Positions 45,949 through 56,064 are shown, numbered from the stretch's first letter. The stretch is DNA of 64,000 nucleotides from Doryteuthis pealeii (GCA_023376005.1 CM042181.1:4568652-4632651), one strand, 5' to 3'. Translations and numbers: made by a program. Notes: generated from the letters alone by a model not told the origin.

Positions 45949-46181
45949 GGTTGTTTCCTATAACTCCAACATAAACAAAGAGGAACCACTCTTGACTGAT
46001 AAATTATTTATTCATTTTTCCATTAAACTAATGCTAAACCTTAATGCTAACCCTAACCCTAAACCCTAAACCCTAACCCTAACCCCGTCATCTTTTTTCC
46101 TAGTAGATCAATAAGTAGATAAATAATTTATCAGTCAAGAATAGTTCCCCCTTGTTTATGTAGAAGTTATAGGAAATAACC
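45949..46181. mobile_element. Inverted-repeat MITE with telomere-like core
   Basis: Arms of about 60 bp (GGTTGTTTCCTATAACTCC to CTTGACTGATAAATTATTT, and the inverse ending TTATAGGAAATAACC) flank a centre containing CCCTAACCCTAAACCCTAAA. Single arms occur at 15370 and 45117, the latter without telomere repeats. Confidence 0.65.
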
Positions 46182-46242
46182 GAATGCATGATTCCTATTG
46201 AATGACTTTAGTTCACTCTATGATTATTGGTAAAAACACAAT

Positions 46243-46400
46243 GAAAGAGCATATCGTCGTTTTGTAGTGATTAGCAAACTAGTCTCGCCGATCCATTACT
46301 ACTAAAAAGCGAATTCGATCATCGCTGGATGCTCCCGTACTTGTGAGGTTGTATCAAATTCTACCCGTAGGGAACGGGTTAACTAAAAATTCGAAAGTAA
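46243..46400 (+). mobile_element. tRNA-like SINE D, copy 2
   Basis: Diverged: TTTTGTAGTGATTAGC (box A), GCGAATTCGATCATCGC (box B), then CGTACTTGTGAGGTTGTATC. Confidence 0.5.
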
Positions 46401-46630
46401 TAAAAATGATCAAAATCTACTTCTGACACAAAACAAAAAACAACAAAAAAACAAACACTTTATATACAAAACAGCATAACAATTCTTCTGTAGAGTTTGG
46501 CCGTGAATAATATCCTACAATGTCCGTTTTAGTGGTATATCTAGATTTGTTAACAGATTTTCGAAGACACTGAAAGGCACAACTCCAATTGAATGGAGCC
46601 GACGTAAATTGACTTTATTTTACTCTGATT

Positions 46631-46809
46631 GGCCCGGTTAGCTCAATCGTTAGAGCGTTCGGCTAGAAACCACAAGGTGCCTAGTTCGATACCGGCCCTC
46701 ACCAACTCAGCGTATAAGTAGCACAGGGATCTGTGCGGTAAAGTATGGAGCTGATGGTAGGTGTGGCGCTCCACCTCAGACACAAAAACAATCTGCTTGG
46801 TCTAGGGCT
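46631..46809 (+). mobile_element. SINE A interrupted by a MITE, duplicate
   Basis: Same structure and junction as 43787-43965, so copied after the MITE inserted. Confidence 0.75.
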
Positions 46810-46953
46810 AGCAGTGGTGAATTTTCGGGATTCTGATGAACTCTCTTCTTCAAGACCGTACTCATAAAAAAAGCAACAAGCAGCCAGGAAATTACTACTG
46901 TCCACGGTCTTGAAGAAGGGAGTTCATCGTAATCCCGAAAATTCACAACTGCT
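46810..46953. mobile_element. Foldback MITE, duplicate copy
   Basis: Same ends and SINE junction as 43966-44110; internal differences are few. Confidence 0.7.
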
Positions 46954-47062
46954 ACTAAATAAAAGGAACTAAAATAAAAAAACAAAAAACAAAAAAACAA
47001 ACGAGTTTTCTGATATTTCAAATATATATACTCACTAAAAGCATACGGAGACTCCCAATCAA

Positions 47063-47106
<44 letters not shown>

Positions 47107-47137
47107 TGATCAATTTGATATTCTATTCCCCAATAAT

Positions 47138-47376
47138 GGGCCGGGTTACCTCAGTCGGTAGAGCGTTCGGCTAGAAACCACAAGGTTTCTAGTTCGATAC
47201 CGGCCCTCGCCAACTCTATGAGTAGCACAGGGATCTCTGCGGTATAAGAGTTGATGGTAGGTGTGGCGCTCCACCTCAGACGCTAAAAACAATCTCCTTG
47301 GTCCAGCGCTAGGGAAAAGGGGATAGACTCCCTCGCTGATTGGCTGATATCGACTTTAGGCCACCCCGACGACTTT
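47138..47376 (+). mobile_element. SINE A, nearly full length
   Basis: GGGCCGGGTTACCTCAGTCG, AGTTCGATACCGGCCCTCGC, CAGCGCTAGGG.AAAGGGGAT, ACTCCCTCGCTGATTGGCTG, ending CCACCCCGACGACTTTTAC. It runs directly into a LINE fragment. Confidence 0.8.
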
Positions 47377-47387
47377 TACACAAGCCA

Positions 47388-47530
47388 TCCGGGTGAGACG
47401 AACAAGATATGCTGGACATAGTTGGAGAAGCAAGGACGAACTCACGAGTGGCGTTCTCCTGTAGACACCTACACATGGACACATGAGAGTGGGCCGACCA
47501 ACAAAACCTACATCAATCGTCTGTGTGTAG
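47388..47530 (+). pseudogene. Second LINE type, ORF2 C-terminal fragment
   Basis: VRRTRYAGHSWRSKDELTSG, then VLL, a stop, and TPTHGHMRVGRP. It aligns with 35670-35790. A short degraded tail follows. Confidence 0.65.
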
Positions 47531-47864
47531 ATTCTAATTGGCGTATGGGGGCGCGGTGAAAGTTCAGGTTCTCTCGTTTCTTCGTCCAGCCGTCTCCACT
47601 CGTTATTGTGCAAGGCTACGACGTGCGAGCGTGTTTGCGGTTTCTCTTCCAGGGGTGCTCTTAAGGGAGTATCCGCGGCTGTCGGTACGTTGGCTTTGAA
47701 AAAATATAGTGCTCAGAGCGAGCTGTTCAAACTTGCATACTTCTACTTGTTAGGGTCCTTTTTGGGGTCAAATAGATCTGTTCGAATATTATTTGTTTTT
47801 GATAGGAATACGTGATTCCATATAACTGTAATAGATTTGGCTCTTAAAACATTGATATTCACTA

Positions 47865-47915
47865 CTTCTTCTACTTCTTCTTTCCTTCTTTTTCCCTTCC
47901 ATTCTTCTTCTTCTT

Positions 47916-47977
<62 letters not shown>

Positions 47978-48970
47978 CATTTGCTCCTTTTGAGTTTTCA
48001 CATCAGTGTTAGCTGATGGTCTTTCACTGGAGCCTGAGTGACAGCAAGTCTCTTCAGGTCTCCAGGACTCTTCTGAGTATTCTGGCAGATTGCAGCAGTG
48101 CAGTGTTCTGAATGGTTTCAATCCTTCCTCTGATATCCAAACTTTCCAATCTTTTTTTTTCTTCTTTTTCATTTTTCTCGTTCCTGTTTTTTGTGCTTTC
48201 TTTCCTTCTTCTTTTTATTCTCTTGCTTTTCTTGTTATTGTTTTATTTTTTAAACTTTTCATTTTTCTTTTTCATCTAAGTCTTTTGCATTTTTCTCTTC
48301 TTCTTTTTTTCATTTTTTATCTTCTTTCTTTCTTATGCTTTTTCATCTATCTCTTTTTCATTCTTCTTCTTCTGTCTATTTCCTCTTTTTTGTTCTTTTT
48401 TTCATTTTTCTCTTTCTTGTTTTTCTTGTGCTTTCTTTCCTTCTTCTTCTTCTTCTTCTTCTTCTTCTTCTTCTTCTTCTCTTCTTCTTTCTTCTTCTTC
48501 TTCTTCTTCTTCTGTTGTTTTTTTTGTTATTCTTTCTTGTTCCTGTTGTTCTTCTTTTGTTCTTTTCTTTCTTCTTTTTCCTCTATCGCCTTTTCATTTC
48601 ACTTCTTCTTCTTCTTCTTCTTCTTCTCTCTTCTTCTTCTTCTTCTTCTTCTTCTTCCTTCCTTCCTTCCTTCTTCTTCTTCTTCACACTATACTTTCTT
48701 CTTCTTCTTCTTCTTCTTCTCTTCTTCTTCTTCTTCTTCTTCTTCTTCTTCTTCTTCTTCTTCTTCTATCTCTTTTCCACTTTTCTCTTGTTTTTCTTCT
48801 TCTTTCTTTATCTTGTTCATCTTTTTCCTTTTACTTTCTTCTTTTTTATCCATCTCTTTTTCCTTTTTCTCTTCTTCTTCTTCTTCATCATCATCATCTT
48901 CATCATCTTCTTCTTCTTTCTCTTTTTCTCTTTCTCCTATCTTTCATTTTCTTTCTCTCTTTCCTAAACT
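47865..48970. repeat. (CTT)n/(ATT)n block with embedded LINE 3' end
   Basis: CTT runs at 47900-47944 and 48437-48960, ATT run at 47945-47978. Between them, 47985-48150 is the minus-strand 3' end of the first LINE type (ACTCAGAAGAGTCCTGGAGA on the minus strand). Phe/Ser-rich frames of 210-297 codons are repeat translations. Confidence 0.9.
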
Positions 48971-49349
48971 TCTTTCAGATTAATTCTTCTTGACATAACC
49001 ATTTTTCTTTTACTGCTTGAAGCAACACCATTCCACTTTCCCGCCAATCATTCCCGCCACTCGCACAACAAATTGTCAATAAAAGACACATTGCAAAACG
49101 GGGGGAAAAAAAAGAACTTAAATCTTTGCGAAAATATGCAGCCATTTTTTTCTCTGACATATTTTTTATCTCGCAAAAACACGTCTCTTTAAAAAATGCG
49201 AGATGACACCGGTTAGTCTCGTGAGATCTTCAACCTGCAAATCTCTTTTGGCGAAACTCAAAATATGCCGACTGTATCTTCCCCTACCAAAAATAATGTC
49301 CTGTGTATGACACTGACCTGCATATCATCGCAATGTTCTAATTATGGAA
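48971..49349. other. Intergenic sequence, no gene seen
   Basis: Ordinary sequence; no motif recognised. Confidence 0.5.
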
Positions 49350-49436
49350 TTCTAGAGAATGTGGAGTATTACCATATCTACTCTGACGCAGAGTGGTAGT
49401 ACCTGTTAGGGTCTCATCATTGGGTTAAAAAGATGT
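49350..49436 (-). repeat. Repeat C fragment
   Basis: GAGTGGTAGTACCTGTTAGG and GGGTTAAA match the central-right part of repeat C. Confidence 0.55.
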
Positions 49437-49454
49437 GTTTGAATATTATAAGTA

Positions 49455-49500
49455 CTAGCAACAACAAAAACGCCCTCTGGGCAGTGTAGAAATAATTTTT
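49455..49500 (-). mobile_element. Helitron 3' end, diverged
   Basis: CTAG at 49455-49458 (minus-strand end) and the hairpin GCCC-TCT-GGGC at 49472-49482. The loop differs from the GGA of the other copies. Confidence 0.55.
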
Positions 49501-49830
49501 TTTTTAAATTCAAAACGGAAGCATTGTTGTTCCAAAAAACGTGTAAGCCGTGCGATCGCTTCATCATTTGAACATCCGCTGCGCGTTTCTCCGCCATGAT
49601 TGTATATCTTTGGTATAACAGTTTTTGCTTCCGTTTTTAATTCAAATTATTTTCTGCTTCTCTCTCGGTGAGTCCGGATCAAAAACAAGCCCTGATCATG
49701 ATTTTTATAAATCGAAATATTGTTCAATATTAGCTATGAAAATGATATAAAATATTATCATTTTAACAGCATTGTGTGTTTTCAGATCCTTTTATCTATA
49801 CATATACCGTCGGATTCATTTCCTTACTCT
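49501..49830 (+). mobile_element. Half of the 1937-2318 foldback family
   Basis: Matches 2095-2318: CCGTGCGATCGCTTC, CTTCTCTCTCGGTGAGTCCG, AAACAAGCCCTGATCATGAT and GAAATATTGTTCAATATTAGC. The hammerhead core reads CUGAUCA, so one invariant G is lost. The outer end ATACCGTCGGATTCATTT is preserved. Confidence 0.65.
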
Positions 49831-50110
49831 TAACTTAATGAAATATGACAGAAGAATATTTGACGTCATATTTCAAACCGTCCACCTTTCCAGCGTTCTT
49901 TCTTCAAACTTCAAATTTTGAACAGACTGATAAACAAGGACTATCGCAGTTTTTCTCGTTATTCTGTGATAACATTTTTTTATTAACTTTCCTTATATCA
50001 ACAAATGCCCTGAAGAAAATCTAATTAATAGATCAAAACACTGCAGCATCGGCTAATAAACTTACCACTCAATTTATTTAAACCTGTGTTTTTTCAATTT
50101 TCTCAATATA

Positions 50111-50111
<1 letters not shown>
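49831..50111. other. Intergenic sequence, no gene seen
   Basis: No repeat partner noticed within the window. Confidence 0.4.

Positions 50112-50185
<74 letters not shown>
50112..50185. repeat. (CA)n(TA)n microsatellite
   Basis: CA run followed by TA run, at the outer edge of a family E element. Confidence 0.95.
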
Positions 50186-50187
<2 letters not shown>

Positions 50188-50735
50188 AGAGTTTTATAAT
50201 TTGCTTAAAGCATTGTGTATATATTGGTTATGAGGTTGATTTAGAAGGCTATCACAATGCAGGTGTAAAGAAAAAATAATATTACGGTAACAATGATGTT
50301 ATAAAATTGATTTATATTACATCCAACACGAAATATTATACATCACCATGACCACCGAACACAAATACGCTCTTTAATACGCACATACATATGCACGTGC
50401 AATCCCGCGCTACGATACAGTCATAACGTCACAACCAACACGCATTTTCATGGACACCCGCATGACAACATACGCGCAAGTACAAAAAACGCATTCACGT
50501 AAACATACAACATGAGAATACAGTTATATAAAAATACCATCATTTTCAAAAAAAAATGTATTTAAAAAGAAATGCCATAACTAGACTGCTTCAGTTCCAG
50601 TGATCTTTTGAAAAAGTAATATTATCTCGAAAATTCAAGAATTAAATACAGGTTAACTCACAACATCATTGTTACCGTATTATTATTTTTTCTTTACACC
50701 TGCATTGTGATAGCCTTCTAAACCAACCTCATAAC

Positions 50736-50786
<51 letters not shown>

Positions 50787-50933
50787 TAGATTTATTATTA
50801 TTAAAAAAAAACTTTTTTAAATAAAAAAATAAAATAAAAGATTAAAAAAATGAATTAAATATATATATATGTATTTAAAAAAATATAAAATATAAAAGAA
50901 AAATTGAATTAGATATGAATAAGTAAATAAACA

Positions 50934-50979
<46 letters not shown>

Positions 50980-51410
50980 GATTAAATTGATTTTACATCC
51001 AACAGGAAAAATCACCATGGTCACAAAACACAAATACGCTTTTTCATTCGCACGTACACACGTACAAAATCCCGCGCTAGGATACAGTCTTAACGTCACA
51101 ACCAACACGCATTTTCAATGTCACGCGCATTACAACATACGCACACGTACAAACAAAAATAAATGCATTCACGCTCACACGGGAATACAGTTATTTAAAA
51201 AATAACATCATTTTCAAAAAAAAAAATTCATTTGGGAAGAAATGCCATAGCTGGACTGCTTCAGTTCAATTCTTTTGATAAAGAGGTATTACCTCGAAAA
51301 TTCAAGAAATAATAAAAATACAGGTCAACACACAACACCATTGTTACCGTATTATTTTTATTTATTTATTCCACACTGCATTGTGATAGCCTTCTAAATC
51401 AACCTCCTAA

Positions 51411-51412
<2 letters not shown>
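50186..51412 (+). mobile_element. Family E units: foldback copy plus tandem copy
   Basis: Arms 50205-50298 and 50650-50740 are inverted (GAAGGCTATCACAATGCAGG and its inverse). The segment 50315-50735 is repeated at 50990-51412 with the same order: CATCCAACA, AACACAAATACGCT, CCCGCGCTA, CGTCACAACCAACACGCATT, GGAATACAG, CTGCTTCAGTTC, TATTACCTCGAAAATTCAAG, GCATTGTGATAGCCTTC. TA runs lie at 50738-50785 and 51413-51471. The stem-GAAA part (TTTGATAAAGAGGTATTACC) is a hammerhead layout with mutated first core. Confidence 0.65.

Positions 51413-51471
<59 letters not shown>
51413..51471. repeat. (TA)n microsatellite
   Basis: Pure TA run between a family E unit and the hammerhead foldback element. Confidence 0.95.
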
Positions 51472-51474
<3 letters not shown>

Positions 51475-51518
51475 AAAGTTTGAAAAAACAAGTGTTCTGA
51501 AATAGGAGGAATTTAATT

Positions 51519-51562
51519 ATCGATGTTTAAACATTTCGGTTTCATTGAACCTTCATCAGGAT
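51519..51562 (-). ncRNA. Hammerhead ribozyme candidate
   Basis: Minus strand: stem I AUC/GAU (three pairs, then mismatches), CUGAUGA (51559-51553), extra A, stem II GGUU-CAAUGA-AACC, GAA (51537-51535), stem III AUGUUUAAACAU (palindrome, 51534-51523), cleavage-site base C (51522). The C at the cleavage site is the preferred natural base. Confidence 0.6.
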
Positions 51563-52040
51563 GTATCTTGGGGTGAAGAAAATGATGGATGTTTTTATAG
51601 ATGACAGGAGATGAAAATCTTTTTAGTTGTCTAACTGTATTTGATCAGCGTTATATTTTTGAAAGGCAAGTCGCGATCCACGCACGCGAAGATGTCATTT
51701 CCTCCCTTAATAATAGACATGGTTTCTTTAATATATCTCCGCTTCTAGCTAAAATAGTGTTAAATAATTACAAAATACCAGGCTTCATTTAATTATTTAT
51801 TTAGTTATCATTCCCACTTTGTTCCCTTTGTTCTCTTTAAAAAAAATCAGTCCATTAATACTTTTTCTCGTCTTTTGCATTTCTTCGAGTTGCGTCACGC
51901 GCCATGACATCTTCGCGTGCGTGGATCGCGACTTGTCCTTTCAAAAATATAACGCTGATCAAATACAGTTACATAACTAAAAAGATTTTCATCTCCTGTC
52001 ATCTATAAAAACATCCATCATTTTCTTCACCCCAAGATAC

Positions 52041-52084
52041 ATCCTGATGAAGGTTTAATGAAACCGAAATGTTTAAACATCGAT
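52041..52084 (+). ncRNA. Hammerhead ribozyme candidate
   Basis: Stem I AUC (52041-52043)/GAU (52082-52084), CUGAUGA (52044-52050), extra A, stem II GGUUU-AAUG-AAACC (52052-52065), GAA, palindromic stem III AUGUUUAAACAU (52069-52080), cleavage-site C (52081). Stem II is one pair longer than in the partner arm. Confidence 0.6.
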
Positions 52085-52180
52085 AATTAAATTCATCCCA
52101 TTTTCGGAACACTTGTTTTTTCAAATTTTCTTTATATTGTCGGATTTATTTTCCATATTTACTCCCATATATATACATTT

Positions 52181-52231
52181 GGAATATGAGGTTGAAAGGG
52201 ATACCGATCGTAGTTGGGGCACTTGGAACAG
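52181..52231 (+). pseudogene. LINE ORF2 microfragment
   Basis: NMRLKGIPIVVGALGTV is readable in one frame, the same motif as at 32193 and 39195. It is cut at both sides by unrelated sequence; a T-run follows. Confidence 0.6.
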
Positions 52232-52239
52232 TTTTTTTT

Positions 52240-52720
52240 TTATAGTATCTTTGAAGCATTGTGTGTATGTGTAATATAAAGATTTTTGAAGGCAATTTAC
52301 AATGCAATATGTGTTGAAAATTATATTTATTTAACTTTTGTTTTTTTTCAAAACTAAATATTTTCGGAAGTAAAATTCCATCCTCAGAGTTATTGAAAGT
52401 ACTAGGTGTTTTTTTTATAGTACTTATCCCACGGCGATATTGTAATCATCTGTTGTTTAAGAAGTTGAGGAACGCCGTATATTTGAAATTTTTTTTCTTT
52501 TTCGGTTACTTCCGTGATGTTAAATCGGCTATTTCCGTGATGTACGCGTGGAAATTGTTCGAAATTCTTTTAATTTTTTTCTATAAATATAGCCTTGCTC
52601 CGGCATAGTGAAATAAAGTTGTTTTTTTTAATAGTATCTTTGAAGTATTGTGTGTATGTGTAATATAAAGATTTTTGAAGGCAATTTACAATATATATAT
52701 ATTCTAAGTTTGGTGATAAA
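52240..52720 (-). mobile_element. Hammerhead unit with shared stem-loop, plus partial tandem copy
   Basis: On the minus strand, from the hammerhead at 52391: GCATTGTAAATTGCCTTC at about 52309-52292 and ACAATGCTTCAAAG at about 52263-52250. A partial copy at 52628-52700 repeats TATCTTTGAAGTATTGTGTG, TATGTGTAATATAAAG and TTTTTGAAGGCAATTTACAA, then merges into a TA run. Confidence 0.6.
52352..52391 (-). ncRNA. Hammerhead ribozyme candidate
   Basis: Minus strand: stem I AACU (52391-52388)/AGUU (52355-52352), four pairs; CUGAGGA (52387-52381); extra U; stem II GGAA-UUUUAC-UUCC; GAA (52365-52363); stem III AAUAUU (palindrome); cleavage-site U (52356). Confidence 0.55.
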
Positions 52721-53107
52721 ATTGTTTTATTTTCTGTGTAACATTTCACACTTTATCCGACGAGCATTTTATAACACGATTGGAAGAATTTTGGTAACCA
52801 TGAAACAAGAACAAAAATAAAACAAAAATCCGAGACATGAATCTATAATATATCACCTTATCAGGAAAATGAAGATAGCATTAAAACTTACAAACTAGAT
52901 GCGGTTTAGATAAGTTAGATAATACTAAACATTTACCTTTATTCATATATGCAAATAGATTTGAGAGTTCCAAGTATATTACATTAACGACACTTTTTAG
53001 TCTTAGAATGTCTCATATAACTTTAGCGACGCCATTACGTACACTGGGCACAATAAATAGAATGACACTATCAAAATGAATTCATAAAAAAAAATCAAAT
53101 GATGTGT
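52721..53107. other. Intergenic sequence, no gene seen
   Basis: Nothing recognised. Confidence 0.45.
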
Positions 53108-53185
53108 GGGGTACTCAGAGTGATTCGAACCCACTAATAAAGGCTTGATAATCTAGTTTGCAAACCACTACACAACGCAAGGTGT
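53108..53185 (-). mobile_element. tRNA-like sequence (SINE head or tRNA pseudogene)
   Basis: The minus strand has TTGTGTAGTGGTTTGCAAAC (box A-like) and GTGGGTTCGAATCACTC (box B, close to consensus), about 45 bp apart, then GAGTACCCC. Stems of a functional tRNA do not pair convincingly. Confidence 0.5.
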
Positions 53186-53267
53186 CTGACGGAGAGATAG
53201 TAACTGGTTGAAATATATAAAGAGACAAAAAGATAGAAACATAGTAACAGTCACAGAGAAATACACA

Positions 53268-53269
53268 GG

Positions 53270-53314
<45 letters not shown>

Positions 53315-53324
53315 ATATATATAT
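53268..53324. repeat. (CA)n(TA)n microsatellite
   Basis: It abuts the truncated Helitron on its right. Confidence 0.95.
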
Positions 53325-53414
53325 ATGTTATGACGACTTTGGGTAATGTGATATAAGCAGTGACGTAGTTTTTGTTACAGACAAAACCGGAAGCGAATCT
53401 CTATTATTAATAGA
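53325..53414 (-). mobile_element. Helitron 5' end, truncated by microsatellite
   Basis: The minus strand starts at 53414 with TCTATTAATAATAGAGATTC, then CGCTTCCGGTTTTGTCTG and the CATTACCCAAAGTCG block, as at 9380. The rest is missing; a microsatellite occupies the break. Confidence 0.65.
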
Positions 53415-54130
53415 TTATTCAAATTGGTAAAATTTATTTCCAAGTCATGCAAAGGAAAGTAATATTGAATTTGCACATTTAGAGGATGCTTACATTTGTG
53501 GTTTGTTTGTTTTGTTTAGCAGTAAATCAACTAATAACAGGTAAGACGCAGCACATTTTTATAGCTTAAAATTCTTCTTTCATAAAATATATCTTAAACA
53601 AAACAAAATTTAATTATTTAAATTAATGCAAAGGAAAATAATGTGGAATTACCAAACTTAAAATGATGTTCACTTTTTTGTTATGTGGCAGTAAATCAAC
53701 TAATAACAGATACAACGCTATACATTTTTATCTCATAGCTGAACAGAATGTCTTCATAAAATATATCTTAAACAACTACATTAGATTATTCAAATAACCG
53801 GGTTTTTTGTTTCTTCTTTTGATTCCGAAATGAGCGACACAAAAGTTAAAGTTAGTTTTGCACAAGGAGTTTGTTTGCTACGGAAGTCAGAAAAGAGCAC
53901 AAAAAAAAAAAAATAATGCAAAGCAAAAGAAAAAAAGAAAAAAGGGTAGAAAAAGGACTTTTGATTCTACGTTTAATATTTTTCTGTGTAGCAAGTCATT
54001 TTTCTTTCCATTTTTAAGAAAAATAATATGAAATAAGCACAATAGAGAATACTCACTTAATTTTTTTTTTTAATTTAGCAATAAATATTCTATTAACAGA
54101 TAATGCTAAACATATTTTTATCTAATAGAA
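53415..54130. repeat. Left arm of an inverted tandem array
   Basis: Units of about 190 bp (AGTCATGCAAAGGAAAGTAA; AGCAGTAAATCAACTAATAA; CATAAAATATATCTTAAAC) at 53415, 53610 and, degraded, 53800. The same unit runs in the opposite direction at 54743-55335. Confidence 0.7.
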
Positions 54131-54401
54131 TACCGCCCTGTCGGCTGGGCCGTTAGAATGCACCGACTGTGCCGCTGCAGAGGGATAAGACTCCCCCAAT
54201 GGGGCCACCTGTTGGCCGCGGGTGGCGACCCGTGATGTTTAAGGATAGAACCCAGGTGGATGAGCAGTTCATGACTTGCAATACTCCACTTTGACCCTGT
54301 CTTGGGCTAGACGGGCGGAGAGCCCCCCTCCGATCAATCGGCTGGTCACATCAAGTCCTAGCACCTATATGATTTTCCCAACCCTATTGCCCTTATGGCA
54401 A
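54131..54401 (+). mobile_element. 0.6-kb retroposon (repeat C), 5' part
   Basis: TACCGCCCTGTCGGCTGGGC to ATTGCCCTTATGGCAAG; the 3' half is absent. It lies between the arms of the inverted array. Confidence 0.7.
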
Positions 54402-54458
54402 GTGTTATTCTATGTTACTGTCGCCCTTAATTTTGTTTAAGATAAAGAATTATGAAGA

Positions 54459-54742
54459 TAATGGAAGCGCTTGGTGTAATGGGAAATGGACTCGTTGCTT
54501 CGAGTTCAAATCTTGGATGTGGTAATTGCATTTCACTTAGCGCTAATACCCTTGGGAAAGGTATGAATCTTACTCTCCCTCCAGCTATGGATAAATAGTA
54601 GGGCAAACCGGGCTATTTAACCTTCGTTGGGCAACCAGTCTAGGAGAAGGAAAACTCTGAATTCAAATCTGTTGAACTCCGCTTAAAAAATTGACCTTGT
54701 GTCACATCCTGCTCGTACGGAGGGGTAGGTAAATATACATAT
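54459..54742 (+). mobile_element. SINE B, full length, with target duplication
   Basis: Flanked by ATTATGAAGA at 54449-54458 and 54743-54752. Same order as copy 1 at 14919, with about 13 bp deleted between the boxes (TGGTGTAATGGGAAATGG). Box B-like CGAGTTCAAATC. It inserted into the right arm of the inverted array. Confidence 0.75.
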
Positions 54743-55335
54743 ATTATGAAGACAGAATGTTCAGTAATTAGATAAAAATGTGTGCGTCTTATCTGTTATT
54801 AATTGATTTACTGCTAAATAAAACAAACAAAAAGTAAACATTTAAATGTACTAGTTCCTTATTACTTCCCTTTGCATGTCTTGAAAATAAAATTTGCCAT
54901 TAAGTTAAATAATATAATATAATTTGTTACGGTATATTTTATGAAGACAGAATTTTCAGCTATGAGATAAAAATGAGTTGTGTCTTATCTGTTATTATTT
55001 GATTTACTGCTAAATAAGATTTTAAAGAAAGTGAACATTATCTAAGTGTGTTAATTCCTTTTAACATTCCTCTGCCTGACTTGGAAAGAAATGTTACCGT
55101 TAATTTAAAAAATAGAATCTACTTTGTTAAGGTCTATTTTATGAAGACTTAATGTTCAGCTATGAGATAAAAATGTGTTGTGTCTTATCTGTTATTATTT
55201 GATTTACTGCTAAATAATTTTTTTTTAAAAGTGAACATTATCTAAGTGTGTTAATCTCTTATTACGTTCCTCTGCATTACTTGGAAATAAATTTTACCGT
55301 TACTTTAAACAATTTAATTTAGTTTCTTATCTCTT
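54743..55335. repeat. Right arm of the inverted tandem array
   Basis: Three units of about 195 bp: ATGAAGACAGAAT, GTCTTATCTGTTATTA, TTTGATTTACTGCTAAATAA, CCTCTGC.TGACTTGGAAA. They are inverted relative to 53415-54130. Confidence 0.7.
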
Positions 55336-55338
55336 ATA

Positions 55339-55460
55339 CTAGCACAAAATAAAAAACACCCTCCGGGCGATGTAAAAATAGATTTTTGAAACATATTGCC
55401 TGTGGGGTGGGAGTAAAAAATTCAATGTCAGCGAGTTTGTACCCTAAGTATATCGCTAAA
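55339..55460 (-). mobile_element. Helitron 3' end
   Basis: CTAG at 55339-55342 (minus-strand end, followed by T) and the hairpin CGCCC-GGA-GGGTG (55369-55357). Body matches 9015-9100 (AAATAGATTTTTGAA, TTCAATGTCAGCGAGTTTGT). Confidence 0.65.
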
Positions 55461-55662
55461 ATGAACCCCGTCTCCCTAGATTATGTCGCAACGATGGACC
55501 GTATAAATTCGGACAGAGAGGCGGACTAATGTCGGCGTGCTGGGTTTCCATTCGTTGGGGGGGGGGGATTAAGATGGCCACGGGGTGCTTGTTTGTTTTT
55601 TGGATAATTAGTGTTATTTAGGGTATACATTAGAACTCATGTAGTAGATTCAAATTTACTTA

Positions 55663-55697
<35 letters not shown>

Positions 55698-55796
55698 ATA
55701 TATAATATAAATAAAAAAAAAATAAACATTTAAAAAAAATCTAAATATAATATAATAAAATATAGATTTAATAGTGTTTTGTTTTTGTTGTTTTCT
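55461..55796. other. Spacer with (TA)n, no gene seen
   Basis: G-run at 55559-55569 and TA run at 55662-55710; otherwise nothing. Confidence 0.5.
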
Positions 55797-55809
55797 ATTG
55801 GTCGCTTTA

Positions 55810-56064
55810 AAGTAAGTAAAGTCGTCGGGGCGGCCTAGAGTCGGTATCAGCCAGTCAGCGAGGGAGTCTATCCCCTTTTCAATAGCGCTAGACCAAGGAG
55901 ATTGTTTTAGCATCTGAGGTGGGGTGCCACACCTACCGCCAGCTCCTTACTTTACTGCACAGATCCCTGTGCTTCTCATACGCTGAGTCGGCGAAGACCG
56001 GTATCGAACTAGGAACCTTGTGGTTTCTAGCCGAACGCTCTACCGACTGAGCAAACCCAGCCCC
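55810..56064 (-). mobile_element. SINE A, full length, with 13-bp target duplication
   Basis: ATTGGTCGCTTTA is repeated at 55797-55809 and 56065-56077. The minus strand runs GGGGCTGGGTTTGCTCAGTC, box B-like AGTTCGATACC, AGCACAGGGATC, the GTGGCACCCCACCTCAGATG region, GGTCTAGCGCTATTG, ending TTTACTTACTTT. This copy fixes the element length at 255 bp. Confidence 0.85.

Larger units (their letters stand above)
43555..47200 (+). repeat. Cluster of segmental duplications carrying SINEs
   Basis: The block GGTATCGTGATTTG...ACAGATTTT..GAAATGAA recurs at about 43555, 44473, 45065, 45905 and (partly) 46545. TTTGGCCGTGAATAATATCC plus TACAATGTCCGTTT recurs at 44920, 46496 and partly 45490. The longest pair, about 43600-44240 and 46590-47070, includes SINE A and the foldback MITE. 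The spacing suggests tandem duplication followed by rearrangement. Confidence 0.7.
51472..52140. mobile_element. Large foldback element with two outward hammerheads
   Basis: Inverted arms of about 235 bp (51472-51708 and 51903-52140) share GTCGCGATCCACGCACGCGA, ACAGGAGATGAAAATCTTTT, GATGGATGTTTTTATAGATG, CACCCCAAGATACATCCTG and AACAAGTGTTC. Each arm has an intact hammerhead core. The loop (51709-51902) is unique, T-rich and non-coding; a 63-codon frame (51601-51792) spans arm and loop and has no motif. A (TA)n tract borders the left end. Confidence 0.75.

Noticed and set aside
48090..48983. A 297-codon frame, the longest in the window
   Set aside because: Translation of (CTT)n and T-rich sequence after a LINE tail; no domain.
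49688..49735. Hammerhead in the half-foldback copy
   Set aside because: The core is CUGAUCA; an invariant G is lost although both stems are intact.
53108..53185. tRNA gene on the minus strand
   Set aside because: Box B is near-perfect but the cloverleaf stems are poor; kept only as tRNA-like.
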